Shown here: positions 49,884 through 59,254 of the stretch, piece after piece
Position numbering within the stretch: position 1 is the first letter of the stretch
Layout of the letters: each line of letters opens with the position of its first letter
From: RHKX01 sp963826475
GTDB taxonomy: Bacteria; Actinomycetota; Thermoleophilia; Solirubrobacterales; 70-9
Assembly (NCBI GenBank): GCA_963826475.1
Contig: CAWGXC010000003.1
Coordinates: 1,984,001-2,048,000 of the forward strand
Direction of reading: 5' to 3'
Length of the DNA stretch: 64,000 bases
Translations under genes and position numbers: made by a program
Notes under the pieces: generated by a model
Told to the model about the DNA's origin: nothing
Database searches by the model: none
The model's input: only the letters and a program-made list of their open reading frames with translations

Positions 49884-51002
49884 CTAGAGCTGCGCGACGT
49901 CGGTCTCGAGGCCGAGCAGCAGGCGCCCTGAGAGCTCCAGCGTCGTCGGCGCGACCATCATGTGCTGCGCCGCCGTGTGGACGTCGCGAAGACGCCGCTC
50001 GAGCGTGGAGCCCCTGTAGAGCGAGCCGGCGCCGCCGAGCCGGTGCGCGACGTCGACGACCGCGACGGCGGTGCGCGCCGCATGCGTGGATGCGAGGCGC
50101 AGCCCGAGTCGATCGGAGACGGCGAGCGACCGGCCCGCGTCGGCGGAGGTCCACGCCACCTCGATCGCCTCCACGACCCCGGCGCGAGCGGCCCTGAGCG
50201 CGCCTTCCGCGGCGGCCAGATCGGCCTGCGTCGTCGCCCGCTCGGCGAGGCTGCGAGAGCTGCCCGCCGGCCTGCGTGCCCCCGCGAGGCCGACGACGTC
50301 GGCGAGGGCTCCGCGGGCGATCCCGGTGCAAACCGCCGAGATCGCGAGCGCGAGCAGACCGAAGAGCGGGAAGGAGTAGAGGGGCCCGGTCGCCGTAGGG
50401 GTGCCGCCGATGAGCGCGACGGCCCGCTCGGCCGGTATCGCAAGACCATCGACGGCCACATCGTGGCTCGCCGTGGCGCGGAGACCGAGTGAGTCCCACG
50501 TCTCGATCACCTCGACCTGCGCCCGCGGGACGACTGCGTAGAGGGGTCCGAGATCCGGGTGAACGCACCCGAGGCCGACCGAAGTCGCATGCGAGACGCC
50601 GCTCGCCAGCGGCCAACGGCCCCTGACCCGGACGGTGCCGTCGCCGGCGTCGGCGAGCTCTCCCCGTGGGGCGAAGGCTCCCGCGCCGATCGACGTCGCG
50701 TCGCCGAACAGGTCCGCGGCGGCGGCGGCGGGCAGGTACCCGGCGGCGACCCCGGACGTCGCGCCGATCGCCGCGCACCAACCGGCCGATCCATCCGCCG
50801 CCGCGATCGAGTCGATCGTCGCCCAGAGCTCTCGTGGATGGCTCTCGCCACCACCGAGGGTGGCGGGCACCAGGGACCTGAAGATTCCAGCTGCGCACAT
50901 CGCCTCCACGACCGGCGCGCTCAGCTCGCCCGCCCGCTCCGATCCGGCCGCCTCCGCGGCGACCAGCTCGAGCAGCGCGGGGTCAGCCGCGATCGTGGGC
51001 AT
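49884..51002 (-). CDS. Acyl-CoA dehydrogenase-like flavin monooxygenase
   Basis: 372 residues, acyl-CoA dehydrogenase fold. IFRSLVPATLGGGESHPREL opens the N-terminal helical domain; WDSLGLRATASHDVAVDGL is the mid-domain; RDVHTAAQHMMVAPTTLELS ends the C-terminal domain. It lacks the catalytic Glu of true dehydrogenases and resembles the two-component group D hydroxylases (HsaA/DszC-like). Its start overlaps the LLM gene end by 20 bp, so the two are co-translated. Confidence 0.78.
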   Translation of the reverse strand: MPTIAADPALLELVAAEAAGSERAGELSAPVVEAMCAAGIFRSLVPATLGGGESHPRELWATIDSIAAADGSAGWCAAIGATSGVAAGYLPAAAAADLFGDATSIGAGAFAPRGELADAGDGTVRVRGRWPLASGVSHATSVGLGCVHPDLGPLYAVVPRAQVEVIETWDSLGLRATASHDVAVDGLAIPAERAVALIGGTPTATGPLYSFPLFGLLALAISAVCTGIARGALADVVGLAGARRPAGSSRSLAERATTQADLAAAEGALRAARAGVVEAIEVAWTSADAGRSLAVSDRLGLRLASTHAARTAVAVVDVAHRLGGAGSLYRGSTLERRLRDVHTAAQHMMVAPTTLELSGRLLLGLETDVAQL

Positions 51003-51843
51003 CCGCCAGCTCGGCGTAAGCGTCGAGCAGCGGCTCGACCTGCTCCCGGGGCCCGGGCGGCAGGTAGAAGACGGCGCGATCGACTCCGGCCGAGTCGTAG
51101 CGGCGCAGCGCCTCCGCCTCCGGCTTGACCGCGTAGAACGTCACCGGGATCCGCTCGCGCCCCGCCGCCTCCGCTCGGCGCTGCAGCTCCGCAATGCGGC
51201 CGGCCAGATCGCTCAGGCGGGTCTCAGGATTGGGGATCCATTCGTCCGCCACCGCGACGACGCGATCGAGCGCACCGTCGGAGTTCCCGCCGACGAGGAT
51301 CGGCGGGTGCGGCTTCTGCACGGGCTTGGGCCAGGAGAAGATCGGCCCGAAGGAGACGTGCCGGCCGTCGAAGGACGCCTCGTCCTCGGTCCAGATCTCC
51401 TTCATCGCCTCGATCCGCTCGCGCATCAGCCCGAAGCGCGTCCGCGGGTTGGTCCCGTGGTTGACCATCTCCTCCTCGTTCCAGCCGGCGCCGACGCCGA
51501 AGAGGAAGCGGCCCGCGGAGATCCGGTCGAGCGTCGCGACCTCCTTGGCGGTGACGATCGGATCACGCTCGACGATCAGGCAGATCCCGGTGCCGACCAG
51601 CAGCCGCTCGGTGGCGACGGCGGCGGCCGACAGCGCAACGAAGGGGTCGTAGATGCGGCGGTACTCGTCCGGCAGGTCGCCGCCGCCGGGGTACGGCGTC
51701 GCCCGGCTCGTCGGGATGTGGGTGTGTTCGGGAACCCAGAGCGACTCGAAGCCGCGCTCCTCCACGAGCCGGGCGAGCTCGACCGGTTGGATCGACTCCG
51801 CCGTTGGGAAGATCGAGACCCCGAAGCGCACGATGGCAACCAT
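50983..51843 (-). CDS. LLM class F420-dependent oxidoreductase
   Basis: 286 residues of a luciferase-like TIM barrel. FGVSIFPT, WVPEHTHIPTS, DPFVALSAAAVATERLLVGT and FGVGAGWNEEEM are the segments typical of the actinobacterial F420 group (TIGR03619-like). Uses reduced F420 or FMN; substrate unknown. First gene of the pair with the flavin monooxygenase; divergent from the MpaB-like gene. Confidence 0.83.
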   Translation of the reverse strand: MVAIVRFGVSIFPTAESIQPVELARLVEERGFESLWVPEHTHIPTSRATPYPGGGDLPDEYRRIYDPFVALSAAAVATERLLVGTGICLIVERDPIVTAKEVATLDRISAGRFLFGVGAGWNEEEMVNHGTNPRTRFGLMRERIEAMKEIWTEDEASFDGRHVSFGPIFSWPKPVQKPHPPILVGGNSDGALDRVVAVADEWIPNPETRLSDLAGRIAELQRRAEAAGRERIPVTFYAVKPEAEALRRYDSAGVDRAVFYLPPGPREQVEPLLDAYAELADAHDRG

Positions 51844-51883
51844 AGTCGCGCGCCGCTCCGCTCAGCGGCATACTGCGGAGCGG

Positions 51884-52759
51884 ATGGACGAGGGGTACTT
51901 CCCACGCGGTAGATCGGTGCTTCGGAGGGTCCAGGGCGAGCGCGCCGTCGGGCTCATGTACGGCCAGCGCGCGCTGCTGATCGGCGCCCTGGACGCCCGC
52001 AACTTCGTCGGCACCGCGAACCACACGCGGTTCCGCGATCGCCACTTCAAGCGGCTGTCGGCGACGGCGAAGATGTTCGAGACGATCTTCTTCGGGACGC
52101 GCGCCGAGGCCGATCGGGTCCTTGCGGTGGTCGCGCGGATGCACGGCGAGGTCCACGGAGAGCTCGGCGAGGATTCGGGCGCCTACCCACCCGGCACGCC
52201 CTACTCCGCACTCGATCCGGAGCTGATGCTCTGGACGATCGCCGTCGCGGCCGATTCGTCAGCCCGCTTCTATGAGCTGCTCGTCCGCGGGTTGCGCCCG
52301 GGCGAGCTCGACTCGTTCTGGTTCGACTGGGTGCGCTTCGGCGAGCTCTTCGGGATGCCGCGAGAGGTGGCGCCGCATGGCTGGGGCGAGTTCCGCGAAT
52401 GGTTCGACGGTCGCCTGGCGAGTGACGAGATGCAGCTGACCGCCGAGGCGCGCACCGTCGGCAGGGGCGTCGCCTTCCACATCCCGGCACCGCGCATCGA
52501 GGCGCCCGCCATGGAGGCCCATAACCTGATCCTGCTCGGCAGCCTGCCGCCGCGGGTGCGCGAGTTCTACGGGCTGCCCTGGGATTTCGCGCGCGAGGCG
52601 GCGTTCACCGCGGCGACCCGGACGCTGCGCCTCTCGCGACCGCTGTCACCGCGTTCGCTCAGGCGGGGCCGCAACGGCCGCCACTTCGACCGGGTCGCGC
52701 GGATCGAGGGTGAGCTGATCGCGAGCGGACGGCCGCCGATCTCGCCGCCCGCGTCGTAG
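51884..52759 (+). CDS. MpaB/DUF2236-type oxygenase
   Basis: 291 residues. MYGQRALLIGALDARNFVGT and ALDPELMLWTIAVAADSSAR match the DUF2236 (MpaB/latex-clearing-like) family, in which heme-bound or unknown oxygenation occurs. Its conserved central region holds Asp and Arg/His residues but no standard heme motif. ATG at 51884 follows GGAG and lies 40 bp from the divergent LLM start. Confidence 0.75.
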   Translation: MDEGYFPRGRSVLRRVQGERAVGLMYGQRALLIGALDARNFVGTANHTRFRDRHFKRLSATAKMFETIFFGTRAEADRVLAVVARMHGEVHGELGEDSGAYPPGTPYSALDPELMLWTIAVAADSSARFYELLVRGLRPGELDSFWFDWVRFGELFGMPREVAPHGWGEFREWFDGRLASDEMQLTAEARTVGRGVAFHIPAPRIEAPAMEAHNLILLGSLPPRVREFYGLPWDFAREAAFTAATRTLRLSRPLSPRSLRRGRNGRHFDRVARIEGELIASGRPPISPPAS

Positions 52760-52762
52760 ACT
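52757..52762 (+). promoter_or_regulatory. -10 element (TAGACT) of the acylase gene
   Basis: TAGACT begins in the stop codon of the MpaB-like gene and ends 5 nt before the GTG at 52768, so the acylase may have a private leaderless promoter. Confidence 0.35.
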
Positions 52763-52767
52763 TAGCC

Positions 52768-55293
52768 GTGGTGGAGGAGTCAGTAGGGAGGATCAGGGGA
52801 TGGAGCATCGTCGCGCTCGTGGCGGCGCTGCTGGTCGTGCTCGCGGTGGGCGGCCGCGACGCTCGCGCATCCGAGACCCCGCTCGCGAAGGGCGCCCACA
52901 AGGGGGCGATCCTGCACGCGACGATCCGCCGCACCAAGTACGGCATTCCGCACATCCGGGCCAAGGACATCAAGAGCCTGTCCGCGGGCTACGCCTATGC
53001 CTTCGCTCAGGACGACATCTGCACGATCGCCAGCGAGTACGTCACGGTCTCCGGCGAGCGGTCCCGCTACTTCGGGCCGGATGCCACGTGGACCTTCAGC
53101 GGCAACGGGATGAAATACCGCAACGAGGTCGCCGACACGTACTTCCAGTGGGCGAAGCAGCAGAAGATCGTGCCGAAGCTGGTCAAGCAGCCGCCGCCCC
53201 TCGGGCCGAAGCGCGGCGTCAAAAAGGGCGTCAAGGGATACGTCGCCGGCTACAACGCCTACCTGCGCAGGGTCGGCGTCGATGGGATCAAGGATCCGGC
53301 GTGCAGAGGCGCAGCTTGGGTCCGGCCGATCAAGCCGATCGACGTCTATCGCCGCTTCTTCCAGCTCGGGATCCTCGCCAGCTCCGGGGCCACGCTCGAC
53401 GGGATCGTCAACGCGACGCCGGTCTCCCCCACCGCCGCGGCCGCGGCGGACGCGAAGCGCAACGAGGCGCTGAGGACGGGCACCGGGCTCGAGAGGCTGC
53501 AGCCGAAGCTCGGCTCGAACGCCTACGCGCTCGGCAAGGACGCGACGAAGAACGGCCGCGGCATGGTCCTCGGCAATCCCCACTTCCCCTACCACGGCTC
53601 CGAGCGCCTCTACCAGGCGCAGCTGCAGATCCCGGGCAAGCTCAACGTCGAGGGCGGCAGCCTCTACGGCGTCCCGCTGATCAACATCGGCTGGACCGAG
53701 GGACTCGCCTGGTCGCACACGGTCGCGACGGCCTGGCGGTTCACCCCGTTCAAGCTGACGCTGCCCCCCGGCGATCCGCACTCCTACATCGTCGACGGCG
53801 TGACCAAGCCGATGGAGGCGACCGAGGTGACGATCCAGGAGAAGACCGGCGACGGCAAGCTCGTGCCGCACACCAAGACCATCTACTCGACCGAGTTCGG
53901 GCCGATGATCGACAACCTGGTCGGCTCCATCCCGCTGCCGTGGACCGACGGCTCGGGCTTCGCGCTCAAGGACGTCAACGCGACGAACTTCCGCTACATC
54001 AACCACTTCTTCGACAACAACTTCGACCAGTCCGTCAAGGAGTACGACGAGACCGAGCGCAAGTACCAGGGGATCCCGTGGGTCAACTCGATCGCCGCCG
54101 ACAGCGCGGGTCATGCCTATTACTCGATGCAGGGTGCGATCCCGAACGTCCCCGATGAGCTCGCTCAGGAGTGCAACACCCTCAGCGGCGTCTACGACAC
54201 GATCGGCCTTCCGGTGCTCGACGGATCGCGCTCGGCCTGCGACTGGAAGGACTCGCCCGGCGCAGTCGCGGCGGGCACGTTCCCACCCGACGAGGTGCCG
54301 ACGGCGGAGCGCGGCGACTACTTCACCAACAGCAACGACAGCCACTGGCTCTCCAATCCGGAGGCGCCGATGACGGGCTTCGACCGGATCATCGGGATCG
54401 AGAACGCCGAGCGCTCATACCGGACGCGCATGGGCCTCATCCAGGTCGAGGAGCGGCTCGCGGGGACCGATGGGCTGCCCGGCAAGGGCTTCGACCTGAA
54501 GTCGCTCGAGCGGGTCGCGCTCGGCGACCGCGTCCTGCTCGGCGAGATGTGGCGGGAGCCGCTCGTCGCCTTCTGCGACTCGGCTCCCGGCGGGACGCTG
54601 CTCGGATCGGCGGGCCCGGTGCAGCTCGGCGATGCCTGCGACGTTCTGCGCAATTGGAACGAGCGCGACGATCTCGACTCCGCCGGCGCCCTGCTCTTCC
54701 GCCGTTTCGCGCAGAACCTGCTCGCCAACTTCCCCGGCGTGCCGACCGGACTGGAGGGGTCGGACTACCCCGGGCGCGAGACGCTCTTCACGACGCCGTA
54801 CTCGAACGCTGACCCGGTCCACACGCCGAGCGGCCTCGACACCGCGAACCCGCTCGTCGGCCGCGCGCTCGCCGACGCGATCACCGACCTGCAGGGGGCG
54901 AACATCCCGATCGACGCCGGCCTGCGCGGCCATCAGTACACGACCCGGGGCGGCGCGGACATCTCGCTACCGGGCGGACCCGACCCGCTCGGCAACTTCA
55001 ACGTGATCACCGCTCCCTGGAAGGCGGGCAAGGGCTTCACCGACATCGTGCACGGCTCGAGCTTCATCATGGCCGCGCAGTTCACGGGCAAGAAGTGTCC
55101 GGTCAGGGCGGGCACCTTCGTCACCTACAGCGAGAGTGAGAATCAGAGCTCCAAGCACTCCAGCGACTACACGCGCGCCTTCGCGGACAAGCGGTGGAAC
55201 GATGCTCCGTTCTGCAGCAGGGATCTGCGCAAGCAGACCCTCTCGAAGCGGAGGCTGACGATTCAGGCGCGCCCGAAGGGCAAGCGGCCGTAG
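52768..55293 (+). CDS. Penicillin acylase family Ntn-hydrolase (AHL/lipopeptide acylase-like)
   Basis: 841 residues, self-processing Ntn-hydrolase. Signal segment (about 12-34), alpha chain to about 249, then the autocleavage site GSNAYALGKDATKNGRGMVL with Ser250 as nucleophile of the beta chain; NPHFPYHG and EGGSLYGVPLINIGWTEGLAW complete the pocket. Closest in arrangement to aculeacin/PvdQ-type acylases, acting on N-acyl-homoserine lactones or lipopeptides outside the cell. Ends with a basic tail. Substrate unproven. Confidence 0.87.
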   Translation: MVEESVGRIRGWSIVALVAALLVVLAVGGRDARASETPLAKGAHKGAILHATIRRTKYGIPHIRAKDIKSLSAGYAYAFAQDDICTIASEYVTVSGERSRYFGPDATWTFSGNGMKYRNEVADTYFQWAKQQKIVPKLVKQPPPLGPKRGVKKGVKGYVAGYNAYLRRVGVDGIKDPACRGAAWVRPIKPIDVYRRFFQLGILASSGATLDGIVNATPVSPTAAAAADAKRNEALRTGTGLERLQPKLGSNAYALGKDATKNGRGMVLGNPHFPYHGSERLYQAQLQIPGKLNVEGGSLYGVPLINIGWTEGLAWSHTVATAWRFTPFKLTLPPGDPHSYIVDGVTKPMEATEVTIQEKTGDGKLVPHTKTIYSTEFGPMIDNLVGSIPLPWTDGSGFALKDVNATNFRYINHFFDNNFDQSVKEYDETERKYQGIPWVNSIAADSAGHAYYSMQGAIPNVPDELAQECNTLSGVYDTIGLPVLDGSRSACDWKDSPGAVAAGTFPPDEVPTAERGDYFTNSNDSHWLSNPEAPMTGFDRIIGIENAERSYRTRMGLIQVEERLAGTDGLPGKGFDLKSLERVALGDRVLLGEMWREPLVAFCDSAPGGTLLGSAGPVQLGDACDVLRNWNERDDLDSAGALLFRRFAQNLLANFPGVPTGLEGSDYPGRETLFTTPYSNADPVHTPSGLDTANPLVGRALADAITDLQGANIPIDAGLRGHQYTTRGGADISLPGGPDPLGNFNVITAPWKAGKGFTDIVHGSSFIMAAQFTGKKCPVRAGTFVTYSESENQSSKHSSDYTRAFADKRWNDAPFCSRDLRKQTLSKRRLTIQARPKGKRP

Positions 55294-55297
55294 GTCC

Positions 55298-56581
55298 TCA
55301 TCCCCCGCCGCTCGCCACCGAGGCGATCAGGTCGGCGGCGCGCTCCTTCCCCGCTCGGGAGCGCAGGTGGCTCGCGACGTCGGCGAGCCTCGCGGCCAGC
55401 CGCTCGTCGGCGAGCAGCTCGTCGATGGCCCCGTGCAGCTCGGCGGGCTCGTGCCGGTATGTGTCGAGGCGCCGCCCGAACCCGGTCTCGTCCATTCGCT
55501 GCGCGTTGTCGTACTGATCCCAGAAGAGCGGCAGCACGACCATCGGCTTGCCGAAGTGCAGGCCCTCGGTGATCGTGTTGTTGCCCCCGTGGGTGATGAT
55601 CAGATCAACCTGCGGCAGCACCGAGGTCTGCGGCAGGAACTCCTCGCCGACCATGTTCGGGCCGAGCTCGAGCTCGGCGTGCTGCGGGCCCATCGAGACG
55701 ATCACCCGGTAGCGGGTGTCGGCCAGGGAACCGATGAGGCGGCGCATCAGCTCGACGTCGCCGGAGCCGAGCGATCCGAGGCTGAGATATACGAGCGGAC
55801 CGTCGCCGGAGGCCAGCGGCTCGGGAAGCTCCCACGCGGCGTCGGTCGAGCGAACGCTCGACTCGAGGTTGTGCCACGTCGGCCCGAGGGGCTCGGCTCG
55901 CTCGTAATCGACCGCCGCCGGATACATCCAGAGGTTGAGGTCGGACGAGTCGTGCATCAACTCGAGGCCGGGGAGCGGTGGCGCGCCGCGCTCGCGGCAG
56001 TACTCGTCGAAGGAGGCATGCAGGGGTCCGATGACGCGGGCATATTCGTCGCGGAACTCCTCCCAGCCGGTCCGATCGGCGGTGGGGTAGCCGGAGAACA
56101 CGGGGGGAATCGCGGGATCCTTCACCTCGGCCGGGTTGCAGGAGACGATCCGGACCCACGGCAGTCCGCTGGCCGGCAGCGCCGGGAAGGAGACGACGTT
56201 GTCCTCGACGATCACGTCGGGGCGGACCTCGTCGATGATCTCGACGAGCCGCTCCTCGACGTGACGAGCGCCCTCGATCAGCGCCTCGAACGTGGGAGCG
56301 ATGAAGCCCTCGAGCTGCTCGATCGTCGGCCGGCGGAAGACCGGCGCCGTCTCCCGGATGAAGTCCTTCCAGAACTGGCCGGGGTCCTCCGGGGTCTCGG
56401 GGGCGGGGCCGAGGCGCATCAACCGCTCCTCGAATCCATGACCGATGAAGGTTCCCTCGAACGACTCCTCGCCGATGAAGACGACGCGCCATCCGCGCCG
56501 CCGCAGGACGTCGGCGATCCCGATGCAGTTGTTCGTCGGCCCGAAGGCGCTTTCGGGGAAGAAGAGCGCGGTCTTGGCCAT
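55298..56581 (-). CDS. Family 1 glycosyltransferase (macrolide/UGT type)
   Basis: 427 residues, GT-B fold. N-terminal acceptor half (1-200), C-terminal nucleotide-sugar half with VYLSLGSLGSGDVE and the sugar-binding THGGNNTITEGLHFGKPMVV then PLFWDQYDNA. Transfers a sugar to a small or lipid acceptor, which is unknown. Starts with a leaderless ATG. Single gene divergent from metF. Confidence 0.86.
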   Translation of the reverse strand: MAKTALFFPESAFGPTNNCIGIADVLRRRGWRVVFIGEESFEGTFIGHGFEERLMRLGPAPETPEDPGQFWKDFIRETAPVFRRPTIEQLEGFIAPTFEALIEGARHVEERLVEIIDEVRPDVIVEDNVVSFPALPASGLPWVRIVSCNPAEVKDPAIPPVFSGYPTADRTGWEEFRDEYARVIGPLHASFDEYCRERGAPPLPGLELMHDSSDLNLWMYPAAVDYERAEPLGPTWHNLESSVRSTDAAWELPEPLASGDGPLVYLSLGSLGSGDVELMRRLIGSLADTRYRVIVSMGPQHAELELGPNMVGEEFLPQTSVLPQVDLIITHGGNNTITEGLHFGKPMVVLPLFWDQYDNAQRMDETGFGRRLDTYRHEPAELHGAIDELLADERLAARLADVASHLRSRAGKERAADLIASVASGGG

Positions 56582-56587
56582 CGCGCA

Positions 56588-56593
56588 ACCCTA
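56588..56593 (-). promoter_or_regulatory. -10 element (TAGGGT) of the glycosyltransferase gene
   Basis: TAGGGT on the minus strand, 6 nt before the ATG at 56581. Confidence 0.4.
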
Positions 56594-56636
56594 GATCCAA
56601 ACGAGGCGGGCCCGCAAGCGCTCGCTGCACACCGTT

Positions 56637-56642
56637 TACGAT
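56637..56642 (+). promoter_or_regulatory. -10 element (TACGAT) of metF
   Basis: TACGAT ends 6 nt before the ATG at 56649. No S-adenosylmethionine riboswitch is visible in the 67-nt intergene. Confidence 0.4.
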
Positions 56643-56648
56643 TCCCCG

Positions 56649-57575
56649 ATGCGGATTTCGGAGATCCTGGGACGGGGGGAGCCATGCTTCTCCTTCGAGT
56701 TCTTCCCGCCGAAGACGGACGAGGGCGTCGAGGCGCTGTTCGCCAGCATCGAGGACCTGCACCGGCTGAACCCGGGCTTCGTCTCGGTCACCTACGGCGC
56801 GGCGGGCTCAACCCGCGACGGGACCGTCGAGGTCACGACCCGGATCCAGCGGGAGTACGGGATCGAGGCGATGGCTCACCTGAGCGTCGTCGGGGAGACG
56901 CGTGAGGGCATCGAGACGATCCTCAGCCGATTCGCCGACGCCGGCATCGAGAACGTCCTCGCCCTGCGCGGCGACCCCCCGCGCGGTGAGGGTCAGTTCA
57001 CCCCCACCCCAGGCGGGCTGAGCAGCTCCGCGGAGCTCGCCGCGTTCATCCGCTCCTACGGTCCTACGGCCGAATTCGGGATCGGCGCCTCCTGCTTCCC
57101 CGAGGTCCATCCCGAGGCCCCGTCGGCCGCCGCCGATATCGCCTTCCTGCGCGAGAAGGTCGAGGCCGGCGCCGAGTTCCTCGTCAGCCAGCTCTTCTTC
57201 GACAACGAGGTCTACTTCGACTGGCTCGCCGAGGTCCGCGAGGCCGGCATCGAGGTCCCGGTCATCCCGGGAATCCTGCCGATCATCTCGCGCTCCGGGC
57301 TGCACAGCTTCTGCAAGGTCTGCGATGCCCAGATCCCCGAGCGTCTCGATGCTCAGCTCGCCGCGCTCGACGGCGACGAGGAGGCCGAGCGGCGCTTCGG
57401 CATCGCCTACGCATCCCGCCAGTGCGAGCAGCTGCTGGCCTCCGGGGCGCCGGGCATCCACTTCTTCGTGCTCAACCGCGCCGTCTCCGTGAAGGCGATC
57501 CTCGGCGCCCTGTTGGCCGCGCGCCCCTGGGATCGCGCGACGGGCGAGCCGGCCGGCGCGAGCGGCGGGCGCTGA
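56649..57575 (+). CDS. metF: Methylenetetrahydrofolate reductase
   Basis: 308 residues. FAD-dependent reduction of 5,10-methylene-THF to 5-methyl-THF for methionine synthesis. FSFEFFPPKTDEG with the catalytic Glu, FVSVTYGAAGSTRDG, NVLALRGDPPRGE and the flavin-binding FLVSQLFFDNEVYFDWL are all present. No C-terminal regulatory domain. The hydrolase gene follows by 2 nt. Confidence 0.94.
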   Translation: MRISEILGRGEPCFSFEFFPPKTDEGVEALFASIEDLHRLNPGFVSVTYGAAGSTRDGTVEVTTRIQREYGIEAMAHLSVVGETREGIETILSRFADAGIENVLALRGDPPRGEGQFTPTPGGLSSSAELAAFIRSYGPTAEFGIGASCFPEVHPEAPSAAADIAFLREKVEAGAEFLVSQLFFDNEVYFDWLAEVREAGIEVPVIPGILPIISRSGLHSFCKVCDAQIPERLDAQLAALDGDEEAERRFGIAYASRQCEQLLASGAPGIHFFVLNRAVSVKAILGALLAARPWDRATGEPAGASGGR

Positions 57576-57577
57576 GC

Positions 57578-58399
57578 ATGCGCTCGTTCACCTACGAGGG
57601 CAACCGGATCTTCTACGACGTCTGGGGCGAGGGCGATCGGGTCCTCGTCCTCACCCACGGGCTGCTGATGAATCACGGGATGTACGCCAGGCTCGCCCCC
57701 GAGATGGCTGATCTCGGCTATCGGGTCATCTGCCTGGACCTGCTCGGACACGGCGATTCCGACGCGCCGCCCGACCTCGGCCTCTACTCGATGACCGCCT
57801 TCGCCGATCAGATCGAAGCGCTTCTCGATCACCTCGGGATCGAGCGGGCCGTCGTCGGCGGCACCTCGCTCGGCGCCAACGTCGCGCTCGAGTTCGGCGT
57901 CTCCCACGCCGACCGCGCCCAGGGTCTCTTCGTCGAGATGCCCGTTCTCGACAACGCGCTCGTAGCCGTCGCGGTCGCCTTCACGCCGGTCCTCGTCGGC
58001 GCTCAGCTCGCGGCTCCGCTGCTCGGCCTGCTCTCGGTCGCCGCCCGCAGGATTCCCCGTAGCCACTATCTCCTCGACATCGGGCTCGACTGGGTGCGCC
58101 GCGACCCGCGCAGCTCCTCGCGCGTCCTGCAGGGGCTGCTGCTCGGCCGCACCTGCCCGCCGCGGGCGGAGCGAGAGCTGATCGAGACCCCGGCCCTCGT
58201 CATCGGCCACCCGTCGGACCCGATTCACCCGTTCGCCGACTCCGACGATCTCGTCCGCGAGATGCCGAACGCGAGGCTGGTCGATGCCAACTCCATCGTT
58301 GAGTGGCGACTCAGTCCCGGCCGCCTCAACAAGGAGCTGGACCGCTTCCTGACCGACGTCTGGGGCACGCGCGCGGCGCCGAAGCTCGCGGTCGCCTAG
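57578..58399 (+). CDS. Alpha/beta-fold hydrolase with no obvious catalytic His
   Basis: 273 residues. VLVLTHGLLMNHGMY has the HG oxyanion pattern, VVGGTSLGANVALEFG the Ser nucleophile, GHPSDPIHPF a possible acid. Where the triad His is expected near the C-terminus there is NARLVDANSIVEWRLSPGRL with no His. It may use another residue or be non-hydrolytic. ATG just after the metF stop, so co-transcribed. Confidence 0.72.
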   Translation: MRSFTYEGNRIFYDVWGEGDRVLVLTHGLLMNHGMYARLAPEMADLGYRVICLDLLGHGDSDAPPDLGLYSMTAFADQIEALLDHLGIERAVVGGTSLGANVALEFGVSHADRAQGLFVEMPVLDNALVAVAVAFTPVLVGAQLAAPLLGLLSVAARRIPRSHYLLDIGLDWVRRDPRSSSRVLQGLLLGRTCPPRAERELIETPALVIGHPSDPIHPFADSDDLVREMPNARLVDANSIVEWRLSPGRLNKELDRFLTDVWGTRAAPKLAVA

Positions 58400-58445
58400 C
58401 TGCGCGACCGGGTGCCCACCGGCCGTCCCGGTAACCCCCGTTCGC

Positions 58446-58451
58446 TAGATT
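58446..58451 (+). promoter_or_regulatory. -10 element (TAGATT) of the DUF3105 gene
   Basis: TAGATT ends 9 nt before the ATG at 58461. Confidence 0.35.
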
Positions 58452-58460
58452 CCACCGCCG

Positions 58461-59213
58461 ATGGCAAGCCGGAAGGATGAGAAGGAGCGCCTCCGCCAGG
58501 AGCGCATCGCGGCGGAGAGACAGAACTCCGCCGCCGCGCGCAAGCGCTTGATGCTCGGCTACATCGTCGCCGGCGTGCTCGGCGTGGCCGTCGTCGGCGG
58601 CGTCATCGTCGCCGTCGTCAGCGGCGGGGGCAACTCCAGCGGCGCGGGCGATGACGGCGGCCCGAACGTCAACACCACCTACGGCGTCGTCCCCAAGGGG
58701 ATCGAGATCGACAACCGCACCGGCACCACCCCGGCCGAGATCCAGGACGGCAACCTGACCTCTGCCGCGAAGACCGCCGGCTGCGACCTGCAGCTGAACC
58801 TCAAGGACGAGGGCAACACGCACGTCGACCCGCCCACCCCCGCCTCGCTGCCGAAGTACGGGACCAACCCGCCCACCTCCGGCGACCACTACCCCACCCC
58901 CCTCGCCGACGGCGCCTTCCTGGAGGAGCCGCCGGTCGGGAACTTCCTCCACTCCATCGAGCACGGGCGGATCGAGATCCAGTACAACCCCGACCTCTCC
59001 GAGGCCGATCAGCTGGCCATCAAGGGGGTCTTCGACTCCGATCGGCCCGGCGTGATCATGTTCCCGAACCCCGACATGCACTACGACGTCGCCACCACCG
59101 CCTGGACCCAGCTCATGGGCTGTGCGAGCTTCGACGGGGACGCCACCCTCGACGCCATTCGCGACTTCCGCGATGAGTACCGGGGCCGCGGTCCCGAGGC
59201 GATCGCCTTCTAG
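58461..59213 (+). CDS. DUF3105 membrane-anchored protein
   Basis: 250 residues. A basic N-terminus (to 30), one membrane helix (about 33-57), then an extracytoplasmic domain with PPTSGDHYPTPLADGAF and FLHSIEHGRIEIQYNPD, characteristic of DUF3105. His residues (DHYP, HSIEHG, MHYD) may bind a metal. Two Cys (AGCDLQ, MGCASF). Function unknown. Confidence 0.82.
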   Translation: MASRKDEKERLRQERIAAERQNSAAARKRLMLGYIVAGVLGVAVVGGVIVAVVSGGGNSSGAGDDGGPNVNTTYGVVPKGIEIDNRTGTTPAEIQDGNLTSAAKTAGCDLQLNLKDEGNTHVDPPTPASLPKYGTNPPTSGDHYPTPLADGAFLEEPPVGNFLHSIEHGRIEIQYNPDLSEADQLAIKGVFDSDRPGVIMFPNPDMHYDVATTAWTQLMGCASFDGDATLDAIRDFRDEYRGRGPEAIAF

Positions 59214-59254
59214 CCTCGCTTGCCTCACCCCTGAGACTCTGAAAGAGTTTCGGT

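Noticed and set aside
56582..56648. SAM riboswitch before metF
   Set aside because: The intergene is too short and carries two divergent leaderless -10 elements instead.
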